This document shows, in pieces, positions 1 to 7,599 of a stretch of 47,163 nt of DNA (positions are counted from its first letter, which is position 1; each line of letters starts with the position of its first letter). The notes beneath the pieces are model-generated. The model ran no database searches. It saw only the letters and a program-made list of their open reading frames with translations, and was not told the origin of the DNA. Source of the DNA: Nonomuraea aridisoli (GTDB lineage Bacteria; Actinomycetota; Actinomycetes; Streptosporangiales; Streptosporangiaceae). The stretch is taken from contig NZ_POUD01000035.1 in assembly GCF_003236395.1 (NCBI RefSeq), forward strand, positions 1 through 47,163, written 5' to 3'. Both the position numbers and the translations under genes were made by a program.

Positions 1-19
1 AGATGCGTATAAGAGACAG
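1..19. other. Residual sequencing adapter (Tn5 mosaic end)
   Basis: The first 19 bases read AGATGCGTATAAGAGACAG, which differs at one position (C for T at base 6) from the Tn5/Nextera mosaic end AGATGTGTATAAGAGACAG. A match this close exactly at the sequence border is best explained by untrimmed library adapter, not by a genomic transposon end. Genomic sequence therefore probably begins near base 20. Confidence 0.93.
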
Positions 20-716
20 GGCACACGCACGGCAGCCAGCAGGCCAGCAGCAGCCCGCGCACCGGCCCGTCGCTCAGCAGCCGCCGGTTGACCCGCAGCG
101 TCTGGCGTACCGCGCCGGGCCCGGCCGTGCCGCGGGCGGGGCGGTAGGGGAGCCCCCATCGCAGCACCACGGCGGCGGCGACGGCCGTCGCCGCCGTGGC
201 GGCCAGCGCCGAGGACGCCCCGGTGAAGGCCAGGAACGCGCCCCCGGCCGCCATGCCCGCGATCTGCGCCGCGGCCGACACCATGGTGAGCACCGAGCGG
301 CCCAGCACGAATGCGTCCCCGGGCAGCACCTCGGGCAACATGGCGTTGCGCGCGGCGAGGAACACCGGCGAGAACAGCCCCGTGGCCACCACGAGCGCCA
401 GCATCGCCCACACCGGCAGCCCGGCGTAGGCGAACAGCAGGCACGTGACCGCCCTGACCAGCTCCCCGGCCGCCATCAGCCCCCGCGCCGGGATCCGGTC
501 GGCCAGCGAGAGCAGGAACAACCCGCCCAGCACGTACGGGAGCCACCCGGCCATGTAGACGGCGGCCGAGAGCCCGGGCGACCCGGTCTGGGTGTACACC
601 AGCACCGACAGGGCCAGCATCTTGATCTGGTCGCCGCCGATCATCAGCGCGAAGCTGCCGAACAGCACGCGGAACTCCTTGACGGCGAACACCTCGCCGA
701 ACGTCGCGCTCTTCAT
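20..716 (-). CDS. MFS transporter, C-terminal part missing
   Basis: The minus-strand frame is open from an ATG at 714-716 to the left border, giving about 232 N-terminal residues of a protein that normally has about 400. It begins MKSATFGEVFAVKEFRVLFG and continues with alternating hydrophobic helices (for example ALMIGGDQIKMLALSVLVYT) and a loop containing SLADRIPARG, the MFS motif-A position after TM2. This resembles the EntS/MFS_3 exporter group. The frame also runs open through the adapter, so the last codons before the border are not biological. It is divergent from the ArsR-type regulator, 59 bp away, with a palindromic operator between them, so it is probably that regulator's target. 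The substrate cannot be told. Confidence 0.85.
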
Positions 717-757
717 GGAGCCGATGCTCCGGCCGGCCCCTGCCCTGGGGCGATTTA

Positions 758-773
758 TTCGGATATAACCGAA
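758..773. promoter_or_regulatory. Palindromic operator in the MFS/ArsR divergent promoter
   Basis: TTCGGATATAACCGAA has 5-bp arms TTCGG/CCGAA around an AT-rich centre. It is the only AT-rich stretch between the divergent genes. The centre contains TATAAC (764-769), a good -10 element about 7 bp before the regulator's GTG at 776, so the site probably covers the promoter of the regulator and perhaps that of the transporter. Binding by the adjacent ArsR-type protein is inferred. Confidence 0.6.
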
Positions 774-775
774 AG

Positions 776-1765
776 GTGCAGGTGACCATCGAGGTCGTCC
801 CCCAAGATCTGGTGGCCAGCAGGTTCGCGATCTCCCCGTTGATCGAGACCATGCACGCCCAGTGGGTGCTCGCGGGGCGCTACCGGGCGGGCGCGCACCG
901 GGAATGGGCGGCGCGGTGGCGGGAGACGTACCGGGGGCTGGTGCGGCGCTATCCCGTGCTGCGGGCCGCGGCCGCGATCAGCGGCAACAAGGGGGCGGAC
1001 AACGTCGACTTCATCGCCCCTCCCCCGACGGCGGTGGACGTGCCGTTCGAGGCGGAGCTGGCCGCCATGCGGGCGACGCCGCCGGAGCAGGCGCACGCGG
1101 AGATCACCCGGGTGCTGGCCGAGCGGCCGCCGGCGGCCGGCTGGGTGCGGGACCTGCTGCTGGGGCCGGACGTGGTGGAGCTGTTCGCGCAGGCGTACGC
1201 GGCGGTCTGGACGGAGATCATCGTGCACGACTGGCCGCGTTTCCGGGCGGTCCTGCAGCGGGACGTGGCGCAGCGGGCCGGGCGGCTGGCCGCCTACGGC
1301 TGGCAGGCCGCCCTGGAGGACCTCGGCCCCGGTGTCCACTGGCGGGCCGGCGGGCGGATCGAGATCGGGGCGGCCCCGGCCGGACGGGTCCACCGGCTGG
1401 GCGGGAAGGGGCTGCTCTTCCTGCCGTCGGCGTTCATGGGGGACATCGCCGCCTACCTGGACGACGCCTGGCCGTACGCGTTGATCTACCCGGCGCGCGG
1501 CATCGCGGCGCCGCCGCCCGCGCCGGAGGGCGGGCTCGCGGCGCTGATCGGGCGCAGCCGGGCGCGCCTGCTCGCCGAGCTGGCCGAGCCCGCCACCACC
1601 ACCCAGCTCGCCGCCCTGCTCGGGCGGAGCCCGGGGACGACGAGCGAACATCTGACGGCTCTGCGCCGGACGGGCCTGATCAGCGGAACCCGCGTCGGCC
1701 GTGGCGTCCTCTACACCCGGACCCCTCTGGGTGACGCCTTGGTCAACGGCTACTCTTCCGCCTGA
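776..1765 (+). CDS. ArsR/SmtB-type transcriptional regulator with large N-terminal domain
   Basis: This is a 329-aa protein. Residues about 1-250 form a domain with no motif I can name for certain; it resembles the DUF5937 region found ahead of ArsR domains in actinomycetes. Residues about 262-325 are a winged helix-turn-helix (LLAELAEPATTTQLAALLG, then SEHLTALRRTGLI and a wing ending VLYTRTPLGDALV), the ArsR pattern. Two starts are possible: GTG 776, about 7 bp after a -10-like TATAAC and so perhaps leaderless, or GTG 782 with AAAGG five bases upstream. The gene is divergent from an MFS transporter and very probably represses it and itself through the palindrome at 758-773. The effector is unknown; no metal-binding cysteine cluster is visible. 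Confidence 0.85.
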   Translation: MQVTIEVVPQDLVASRFAISPLIETMHAQWVLAGRYRAGAHREWAARWRETYRGLVRRYPVLRAAAAISGNKGADNVDFIAPPPTAVDVPFEAELAAMRATPPEQAHAEITRVLAERPPAAGWVRDLLLGPDVVELFAQAYAAVWTEIIVHDWPRFRAVLQRDVAQRAGRLAAYGWQAALEDLGPGVHWRAGGRIEIGAAPAGRVHRLGGKGLLFLPSAFMGDIAAYLDDAWPYALIYPARGIAAPPPAPEGGLAALIGRSRARLLAELAEPATTTQLAALLGRSPGTTSEHLTALRRTGLISGTRVGRGVLYTRTPLGDALVNGYSSA

Positions 1766-1821
1766 GGACACCGAGAACCGCGTCGGACCGCCGAACCCCG
1801 CATATCATCGATTGCGCATCG

Positions 1822-1839
1822 GTTCAGCACAAGTGTTCA
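1822..1839 (-). promoter_or_regulatory. Putative SorC-type operator, copy 1
   Basis: Read on the minus strand this is TGAACACTTGTGCTGAAC. It matches 16 of 18 bases of the site at 2811-2828, on the other side of the regulator gene. It lies just upstream of the AGGAG ribosome binding site (1839-1843) of the SorC-type gene and downstream of a possible -10 TATCAT (1803-1808), a position suited to autoregulation. Assignment to this regulator is inferred from the paired occurrence. Confidence 0.6.
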
Positions 1840-1847
1840 GGAGTGCC

Positions 1848-2813
1848 ATGAATGCCGCCGACGTCGCACCAGAGACGCAGGCCCGGTTCCCCCACGAGCT
1901 GATGTACACGGCGGCGCAGCAGTACTACCTGGAAGACGCCACGCAGGGCGACATCGCCAAGCGGCTGGGCGTCAGCAGGGCCACCGTCAGCCGCCTGCTC
2001 ACCGAGGCCCGCAAGCAGGGCATCGTCGAGATCAAGGTGCACAAGCCGGCCTCGCTGGAGGAGGGCCCGCTGGCCGCCGACGTGGCGCAGGCGCTCGGTC
2101 TGCGCCGGGTCCACATCGTCCCCAAGGTGAGCGGTCCCGCCCTCGGCCCGTGGCTGGCCCCGGCCGTGGCCCGCGCGCTGGCCACCACCGGCCTGCGCTC
2201 GGGCGACGTCGTCCTCGTCTCCTCCGGCACCACGGTCTACGAGTGCGCCCGCGAGGGCCTCGGCCAGTACCCGGGCGTCACGATCGCGCCCGCCGTCGGC
2301 GGCCAGGAGGAGCCGCAGCCCTGGTTCCAGACCAACGAGACCACCCGCATCCTGGCCGAACGCGTCGGCGGCGTGCCCGCCTACCTGTACGCCCCGGCGC
2401 TGCCCGGCCCCGAGCTGTTCGCCTCGCTGCAGCACGAGCCGTCCGTACGCCGGGTGATGGACCTGTGGGCACAGGCCAAGGTGGCGATCGTCGGCGTCGG
2501 CTCGGCCCCGCTGATGCGGCAGATGGTCCCCTCGCTCATGCCCCGCGACGCCGAGAGCCTGCGCCGGGCCGTGGGCGACGTGTGCATGCGGGTCTACGAC
2601 CGCGACGGCGCCCCGGTGACGTACCCGGGGAGCGAGCGGCTGGTCGCCACCGAGCTGGAGGAACTGCGGCGCATCCCGCACACGATCGCGGTCGCCGTCG
2701 GCGCGGAGAAGGTGCTCTCGATCGTCGCCGGCGCCAGAGGCGGCTACTTCAACCAGCTCGTCACCGACATCCCGACCGCGGAGGGCCTGCTCGCGGCCGC
2801 GCACCAAATCTGA
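1848..2813 (+). CDS. SorC/DeoR-type sugar-binding transcriptional regulator
   Basis: This 321-aa protein has an N-terminal helix-turn-helix (residues about 14-60: DIAKRLGVSRATVSRLLTEA) followed by a SorC sugar-binding domain. The latter includes the SSGTTVYE loop and a GVGSAPLM segment typical of the phosphosugar-isomerase-like fold that senses phosphorylated sugars in SorC, EryD and LsrR. I chose ATG 1848 because AGGAG lies four bases upstream; the frame is open further upstream without a comparable site. It heads the ABC transporter/kinase operon in the same orientation. Two near-identical 18-bp sites flank the gene, consistent with autoregulation and control of the operon. As in the family, the effector is probably a product of one of the operon's kinases; the exact sugar is unknown. 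Confidence 0.93.
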   Translation: MNAADVAPETQARFPHELMYTAAQQYYLEDATQGDIAKRLGVSRATVSRLLTEARKQGIVEIKVHKPASLEEGPLAADVAQALGLRRVHIVPKVSGPALGPWLAPAVARALATTGLRSGDVVLVSSGTTVYECAREGLGQYPGVTIAPAVGGQEEPQPWFQTNETTRILAERVGGVPAYLYAPALPGPELFASLQHEPSVRRVMDLWAQAKVAIVGVGSAPLMRQMVPSLMPRDAESLRRAVGDVCMRVYDRDGAPVTYPGSERLVATELEELRRIPHTIAVAVGAEKVLSIVAGARGGYFNQLVTDIPTAEGLLAAAHQI

Positions 2814-2828
2814 ACACTTTTGCTGGAC
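2811..2828 (+). promoter_or_regulatory. Putative SorC-type operator, copy 2, overlapping the operon promoter
   Basis: TGAACACTTTTGCTGGAC is a 16/18 match to the minus-strand reading of 1822-1839. Its first three bases are the stop codon of the regulator gene, and its 3' end overlaps the -35 element TGGACA of the transporter operon. This would let the regulator block or reshape transcription of the downstream operon. Confidence 0.6.
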
Positions 2829-2853
2829 AAAGTTTCTCACCCCACGCTACCGT
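2824..2853 (+). promoter_or_regulatory. Putative promoter of the carbohydrate operon
   Basis: TGGACA (2824-2829) and TACCGT (2848-2853) are separated by 18 bp and match TTGACA/TANNNT reasonably well. The pair precedes the binding-protein gene by about 90 bp and overlaps the second operator copy. Confidence 0.5.
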
Positions 2854-2944
2854 GAGCCGCACCACAGGATGTGCCTGCTTGTGAGGTATGTCCGTGTCTC
2901 GGGGGCTGCGTCATGATCCCCAGTAGCGAGTGAGGAATGAACCC

Positions 2945-4033
2945 GTGAACAGAGCGAAGATGCGGACCACCGCGCTGGCCGCAGTGGCAGTGCTCGCAGG
3001 CTCGGCGCTGGCGGCGTGCGGCTCCGGCTCGACCGCGGGCGGCGGCACCGGCGGTGGCGGTGGCGACCTGGAGAACGCCAAGGTCGCCTTCCTCATGCCC
3101 GACCTCGCCTCCACCCGGTACGAGCTCCAGGACAGGCCCCTGTTCGAGGCCAGGATGAAGCAGCTCTGCCCGAGCTGCCAGGTCATCTACCAGAACGCCG
3201 ACTCCGACGCCGCCAAACAGCAGCAGCAGGCCAACTCCGCGCTCGCCCAGGGCGTCAAGGCCATCGTCATCGACCCGGTCGACTCCGCCGCCGCGGCCAC
3301 CATCGTCAAGACGGCCCAGTCGCAGCAGGTGCCGATCATCGCCTACGACCGGCCGATCCCGGCCACGCCCGCCGACTACTACATCTCGTTCGACAACGAG
3401 AAGATCGGCCAGATGATCGCGCAGTCCCTGGTCGACCACCTCAAGGCCGAGAACGCCGAGGGCGGCATCCTCCAGGTCAACGGCTCCCCCACGGACGCCG
3501 CGGCCGGGCTGATCAAGAAGGGCATCCACAGCGCGGTGGATCCGAGCGGCTTCGAGCTGCTGGCCGAGTACGACACCCCCGACTGGCAGCCGGAGAAGGC
3601 GCAGACCTGGGTCAGCGGCCAGATCACCCAGTTCAAGGACCGGATCGTCGGCGTGGTCGCCGCCAACGACGGCACGGGCGGCGGCACGATCGCCGCGTTC
3701 AAGGCCGCGGGCGTGGACGTGCCGCCGGTGACCGGCAACGACGCGGAGGTGGCCGCCGCGCAGCGCATCATCGCGGGCGACCAGTACAACACGATCTCCA
3801 AGCCGATCAAGATCGTCGCGGAGGCCGCGGCGAACGTGGCCTGGGACTTCATGCAGGGCAAGAAGCCCGCCGGCAAGGCCACGCTCTACGACACGCCGTC
3901 CGAGTTGTTCGTCCCCACGGTCGTGACCAAGGAGAACATCAAGGAGGTGCTCTTCGACAGCGGCATCATGAAGGCCGCCGACGTGTGCACCGGCGAGTAC
4001 GCCACGGGCTGCGACGAGCTCGGCATCAAGTAG
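2945..4033 (+). CDS. Sugar ABC transporter substrate-binding lipoprotein (XylF-like)
   Basis: This 362-aa protein captures the sugar outside the membrane for the adjacent ABC importer. It has a lipoprotein signal peptide with lipobox LAAC (Cys25) and a Gly/Ser-rich linker, then a type I periplasmic-binding fold (Peripla_BP_4). Segments such as NADSDAAKQ, DPVDSAAAATIV, AYDRPI, YISFDNEKIG and VVAANDGTGGG follow the D-xylose-binding protein XylF closely, but the SBP family also contains members for polyols and tetroses, so xylose is not certain. I chose GTG 2945 because GAGGAA lies seven bases upstream; GTG 2930 in frame has no such site. It is first in the operon, followed seven bases later by the ATPase. 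Confidence 0.92.
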   Translation: MNRAKMRTTALAAVAVLAGSALAACGSGSTAGGGTGGGGGDLENAKVAFLMPDLASTRYELQDRPLFEARMKQLCPSCQVIYQNADSDAAKQQQQANSALAQGVKAIVIDPVDSAAAATIVKTAQSQQVPIIAYDRPIPATPADYYISFDNEKIGQMIAQSLVDHLKAENAEGGILQVNGSPTDAAAGLIKKGIHSAVDPSGFELLAEYDTPDWQPEKAQTWVSGQITQFKDRIVGVVAANDGTGGGTIAAFKAAGVDVPPVTGNDAEVAAAQRIIAGDQYNTISKPIKIVAEAAANVAWDFMQGKKPAGKATLYDTPSELFVPTVVTKENIKEVLFDSGIMKAADVCTGEYATGCDELGIK

Positions 4034-4040
4034 GAGCGAG

Positions 4041-4835
4041 ATGACCGTCCTGTCCCTGCGCGGCATCAGCAAGACCTTCGGCGCGGTGGCCGCGCTCACC
4101 GACATCGAGCTCGACGTCGACGCGGGCGAGGTCGTCGCCGTCGTGGGCGACAACGGCGCGGGCAAGTCGACGCTGGTCAAGATCCTGTCGGGCGTGCACC
4201 CGCCGGACTCGGGCACCATCACGTTCGAGGGGCGCGAGGTGGCGATCACGAACCCGTCCGCCGCGCAGAAGCTGGGCATCGCCACCGTCTACCAGGACCT
4301 GGCGCTCTGCGAGAACCTCAACGTCATCCAGAACCTCTTCCTCGGCCACGAGGTCCGCCCGCTGCGGCTGAACGAGGTGGCCATGGAGACGCGGTCGTGG
4401 GAGTTGCTCCGCCAGCTCTCGGCGAAGATCCCGAGCGTACGGGTGCCGGTGGCGGCGCTGTCGGGCGGCCAGCGGCAGACGGTCGCCATCGCCCGGTCGC
4501 TGCTCGGCGACCCCAAGATCATCATCCTGGACGAGCCCACCGCCGCGCTCGGCGTCGCCCAGACCGCCGAGGTGCTCAACCTGGTCGAGCGGCTGCGCGA
4601 GAACGGCCTGGGCGTGATCATGATCAGTCACAACATGGCCGACGTGAAGGCCGTGGCCGACACCGTGGCGGTGCTGCGGCTCGGCCGCAACAACGGAGTG
4701 TTCAAGGTGAACGACGTCTCCACCGAGGACATCATCGCCGCCATCACCGGCGCCACCGACAACGTGGTCTCCCGCCGCGCGGCGGCCCGCGAGGGCGCGG
4801 CGGCGCACACGCCGCAGGAAGGACGGCCGTCGTGA
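4041..4835 (+). CDS. Sugar ABC transporter ATP-binding protein, single NBD
   Basis: This 264-aa ATPase powers the importer. Walker A is GDNGAGKST (about residues 34-42), the signature is LSGGQRQTV, and Walker B with its Glu is IIILDEPTAALG, followed by the switch His in ISHNMADV. XylG, RbsA and MglA normally contain two fused nucleotide-binding domains of about 500 aa. This protein has only one complete domain, like the FrcA type, so the working transporter should use a homodimer. ATG 4041 is preceded by AGGAG. Its stop overlaps the permease start (GTGA, 4832-4835). Confidence 0.93.
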   Translation: MTVLSLRGISKTFGAVAALTDIELDVDAGEVVAVVGDNGAGKSTLVKILSGVHPPDSGTITFEGREVAITNPSAAQKLGIATVYQDLALCENLNVIQNLFLGHEVRPLRLNEVAMETRSWELLRQLSAKIPSVRVPVAALSGGQRQTVAIARSLLGDPKIIILDEPTAALGVAQTAEVLNLVERLRENGLGVIMISHNMADVKAVADTVAVLRLGRNNGVFKVNDVSTEDIIAAITGATDNVVSRRAAAREGAAAHTPQEGRPS

Positions 4836-6118
4836 CCACCCGCGAAGAGAACGCGAGGCATCGAGGCGACCGAGCCGCCGAACGAAGTGAGACCACGAGC
4901 ACCGACCTCCAGGACGAGCGACTGCGCAGCCGGGACGGCGTGCGCGGGGTCGTCACCGACATCGTGGAGCGGGCCCGCGGCGGCGACCTCGGCGTCATCC
5001 CGGTCGTGGTCGGCCTCGTGGTGATCTGGACGGTCCTGCAGATCCTCAACCCGATCTTCCTGTCCAGCGCCAACCTGGTGAACCTCACCCTGGAGTCCGC
5101 CGCCGTCGGCGTCATCGCGCTCGGCATCGTCTGCGTGCTGCTGGTCGGCCAGATCGACCTGTCCGTCGGCTCGGTCAGCGGCCTCGCGGGCGCGGTGCTC
5201 GCGGTGCTGTTCGTGAGCGAGGGGCTGCCGGTCTGGCTGGCCATCGCGGCCGCGGTCGTCATGGGCGCGGTCATCGGATGGGTGTACGGCCAGCTGTTCA
5301 ACCGGTTCGGCGTGCCCAGCTTCGTGATCACGCTGGCCGGCCTGCTCGCCTTCCTCGGCCTGCAGCTGTACGTGCTCGGCACCAAGGGCTCGATCAACCT
5401 GCCGTTCGACTCGGGGCTGGTGAACTTCGCGCAGCTGGCGTTCGTGCCGGCCTGGTTGTCGTACACGCTGGCGGTGGTCGCGGCGGTCTGGTTGTTCGTC
5501 AGCGGCCACCTGCACGCGCGCGAGCGGCGGCGGGCCGGGCTGTCGGCGCGCGGCACGTCGGTGCTCGCGGCGCGGAGCGTCGCGCTGCTGGTCGTGCTGG
5601 CCTTCGTGGTCTGGTACCTGGGGCAGACGCGCGGCGTCGGCTGGATGTTCGTCTTCTTCGTCGCGCTGGTGCTGATCATGCACTACCTGCTCTCGCGGAC
5701 GAAGTGGGGCCGCGCCGTCTACGCCGTGGGCGGCAACGTGGAGGCCGCCCGCCGGGCGGGCATCAACGTCAAGGCGATCTACACCTCCGTGTTCGTGCTC
5801 TGCTCGACGTTCGCCGCGGTCGGGGGCATCCTGGCCGCCGCCCGGCTCGCCGCGGCCAACCAGAGCAGCGGCGGCGGCGACGTCAACCTCAACGCCATCG
5901 CCGCGGCCGTGATCGGCGGGACCAGCCTGTTCGGCGGGCGCGGCACCGCCTTCGGCGCACTGCTCGGCATCATCGTGATCCAGTCCATCTCCAGCGGCCT
6001 GACCCTGCTCAACCTCGACTCCTCCATCCGGTTCGTGGTCACCGGCGTCGTGCTGCTGCTCGCCGTCGTCGTCGACTCCGTGTCACGGCGCTCGCGGACC
6101 TCGCACGGCAGGGCGTGA
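4832..6118 (+). CDS. Sugar ABC transporter permease (XylH/RbsC family)
   Basis: This 428-aa membrane protein has a hydrophilic N-terminal tail of about 45 residues and then roughly ten transmembrane helices. The stretch GQIDLSVGSVSGLAG is characteristic of BPD_transp_2 permeases (RbsC, XylH), as is GGTSLFGGRGTAFGALLG near the C-terminus. The GTG at 4832 overlaps the stop of the ATPase gene and has AGGAAGG about ten bases upstream. Its own stop overlaps the ATG of the first kinase (TGATG at 6116-6120), so the genes are translationally coupled. With the lipoprotein and the single-domain ATPase it completes one importer. Confidence 0.92.
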   Translation: MTTREENARHRGDRAAERSETTSTDLQDERLRSRDGVRGVVTDIVERARGGDLGVIPVVVGLVVIWTVLQILNPIFLSSANLVNLTLESAAVGVIALGIVCVLLVGQIDLSVGSVSGLAGAVLAVLFVSEGLPVWLAIAAAVVMGAVIGWVYGQLFNRFGVPSFVITLAGLLAFLGLQLYVLGTKGSINLPFDSGLVNFAQLAFVPAWLSYTLAVVAAVWLFVSGHLHARERRRAGLSARGTSVLAARSVALLVVLAFVVWYLGQTRGVGWMFVFFVALVLIMHYLLSRTKWGRAVYAVGGNVEAARRAGINVKAIYTSVFVLCSTFAAVGGILAAARLAAANQSSGGGDVNLNAIAAAVIGGTSLFGGRGTAFGALLGIIVIQSISSGLTLLNLDSSIRFVVTGVVLLLAVVVDSVSRRSRTSHGRA

Positions 6119-7599
6119 TGGCCGTCATCTGCGTGGACGCCGGGACCACGGTCATCAAGGCGGTCGGCTACGACGACTCCGGCGCGGAGGCGGCGGTCGC
6201 CCGGCGCGAGACCGTCGTGTCGAGGCCCGCGCCCGGCCACTGCGAGCAGGACATGGCCGCCGTCTGGGACGCGGTCGCCGCCACGGTGCGCGAGGTCGCG
6301 GCCCGGGTGGGCGGCGCGGACGTGGTGGCCGTCACCGCCCAGGGCGACGGCTGCTGGCTGGTGGACGCCGGCGGCGAACCGACCGGCCCCGCGATCCTCT
6401 GGAACGACGGCCGCGCGGCCGACACGGTCGACGCCTGGACCCGCGAGGGGATCGCGGCGGCGGCCTTCCGCCGCAACGGCTCCTCGGCCGCCTCCGGGCT
6501 GCCGCACGCCGTCCTGACGTGGCTGAAGGAGCACGACCCCGAGCGGCTCGCCCGGTCCCACGCCAACCTGACGTGCGGCGGCTGGATCTTCTCCCGGCTG
6601 ACCGGGGAGCTGGCGGCCGACGAGTCCGACGCCTCGGCGCCGTTCATGGACCTGCGGGCGCGGGCGTACTCGCCGGAGTTGCTGGCGCTGTTCGGGCTGG
6701 AGTGGGCCGAGCGGCTGCTGCCGCCGGTGCGGCCGTGCCCGGTCGCCGGGCTGACCGCGACCGCCGCCGCCGCGCTGGGCCTGGCCGCCGGGACGCCGGT
6801 GGTCATGGCGCCGTACGACATCGCCTCGACGGCGCTCGGCGCGGGCGCGGTGGAGCCGGGGCAGGCGTGCGCCATCCTCGGCACCACGCTGAGCACCGAG
6901 GTCATCGTGGACTCCCCCGGCCTGGACGGCGAGCCGACCGGCATCACGATCGCGCTGCCCGGCGGCTATCTGCGGGCCTTCCCCACGTTCGCGGGCACGG
7001 AGGTCGTGCAGTGGACGTGCCGCCTGCTGGCGCTGGAGAGCCCGGCCGAGCTGGGCGAGCTGGCCGAGCGGAGCGAGCCGGGCGCGGGCGGCCTGGCGTT
7101 TCTGCCGTACCTGTCGCCGGCCGGTGAGCGGGCGCCGTTCTCCGACCCGGCGGCGAGGGGGTCGCTGCTGGGCATGTCGTTCGAGCATCGCCGCGAGGAC
7201 GTCGCCAGGGCGGTGTTCGAGGGGCTGACCATGGTCATCCGCGACTGCCTGACGGCCACCGGGGCCGCGCCCACGGAGCTGCGGGCGTGCGGCGGCGGCG
7301 CGGCCAGCGCCTTCTGGCTGCGGCTGATCGCCGACGTGACCGGCCTGCCGGTGCGCCGCTCGGCCGACGACGAGGTGGGCGCGAGGGGGGCCTACCTCGT
7401 CGGCCTGGCCGCCACCGGGGCGGCCCCGTCCGTCGCGGCGGCGGCCGGACGGCACGTACGCCTGCGCGACGCGGTCGAGCCCGACCCCGCCCGCCGCGAA
7501 CGCTACGACCGGTTGTTCGCCGACTTCCTGACCCTGCGCGACGGCGCCGCGGGCTCGTGGCCGCTGCTCGCGGAGATGCGTACGAGAGGCCGTACATGA
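6118..7599 (+). CDS. FGGY-family carbohydrate kinase 1
   Basis: This 493-aa kinase should phosphorylate the imported sugar or polyol. The N-terminal nucleotide-binding motif is VDAGTTVIKAV, the substrate segment includes ILWNDGRAADT, and the C-terminal domain has the CGGGAASAFWLRLIAD adenosine-binding motif. The Asp in APYDIASTALG is the likely catalytic base. It looks nearer to the EryA/L-xylulose/LsrK side of the family than to XylB, but the substrate cannot be read from sequence. ATG 6118 overlaps the permease stop and its own TGA overlaps the ATG of a second FGGY kinase, so the two kinases are made in coupled amounts. Two different kinases in one operon suggest two phosphorylation substrates or steps. 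Confidence 0.9.
   Translation: MAVICVDAGTTVIKAVGYDDSGAEAAVARRETVVSRPAPGHCEQDMAAVWDAVAATVREVAARVGGADVVAVTAQGDGCWLVDAGGEPTGPAILWNDGRAADTVDAWTREGIAAAAFRRNGSSAASGLPHAVLTWLKEHDPERLARSHANLTCGGWIFSRLTGELAADESDASAPFMDLRARAYSPELLALFGLEWAERLLPPVRPCPVAGLTATAAAALGLAAGTPVVMAPYDIASTALGAGAVEPGQACAILGTTLSTEVIVDSPGLDGEPTGITIALPGGYLRAFPTFAGTEVVQWTCRLLALESPAELGELAERSEPGAGGLAFLPYLSPAGERAPFSDPAARGSLLGMSFEHRREDVARAVFEGLTMVIRDCLTATGAAPTELRACGGGAASAFWLRLIADVTGLPVRRSADDEVGARGAYLVGLAATGAAPSVAAAAGRHVRLRDAVEPDPARRERYDRLFADFLTLRDGAAGSWPLLAEMRTRGRT

Noticed and set aside
3..785. Plus-strand 260-codon frame at the left border
   Set aside because: It is antisense to the truncated MFS gene, includes the adapter and has a low-complexity translation.
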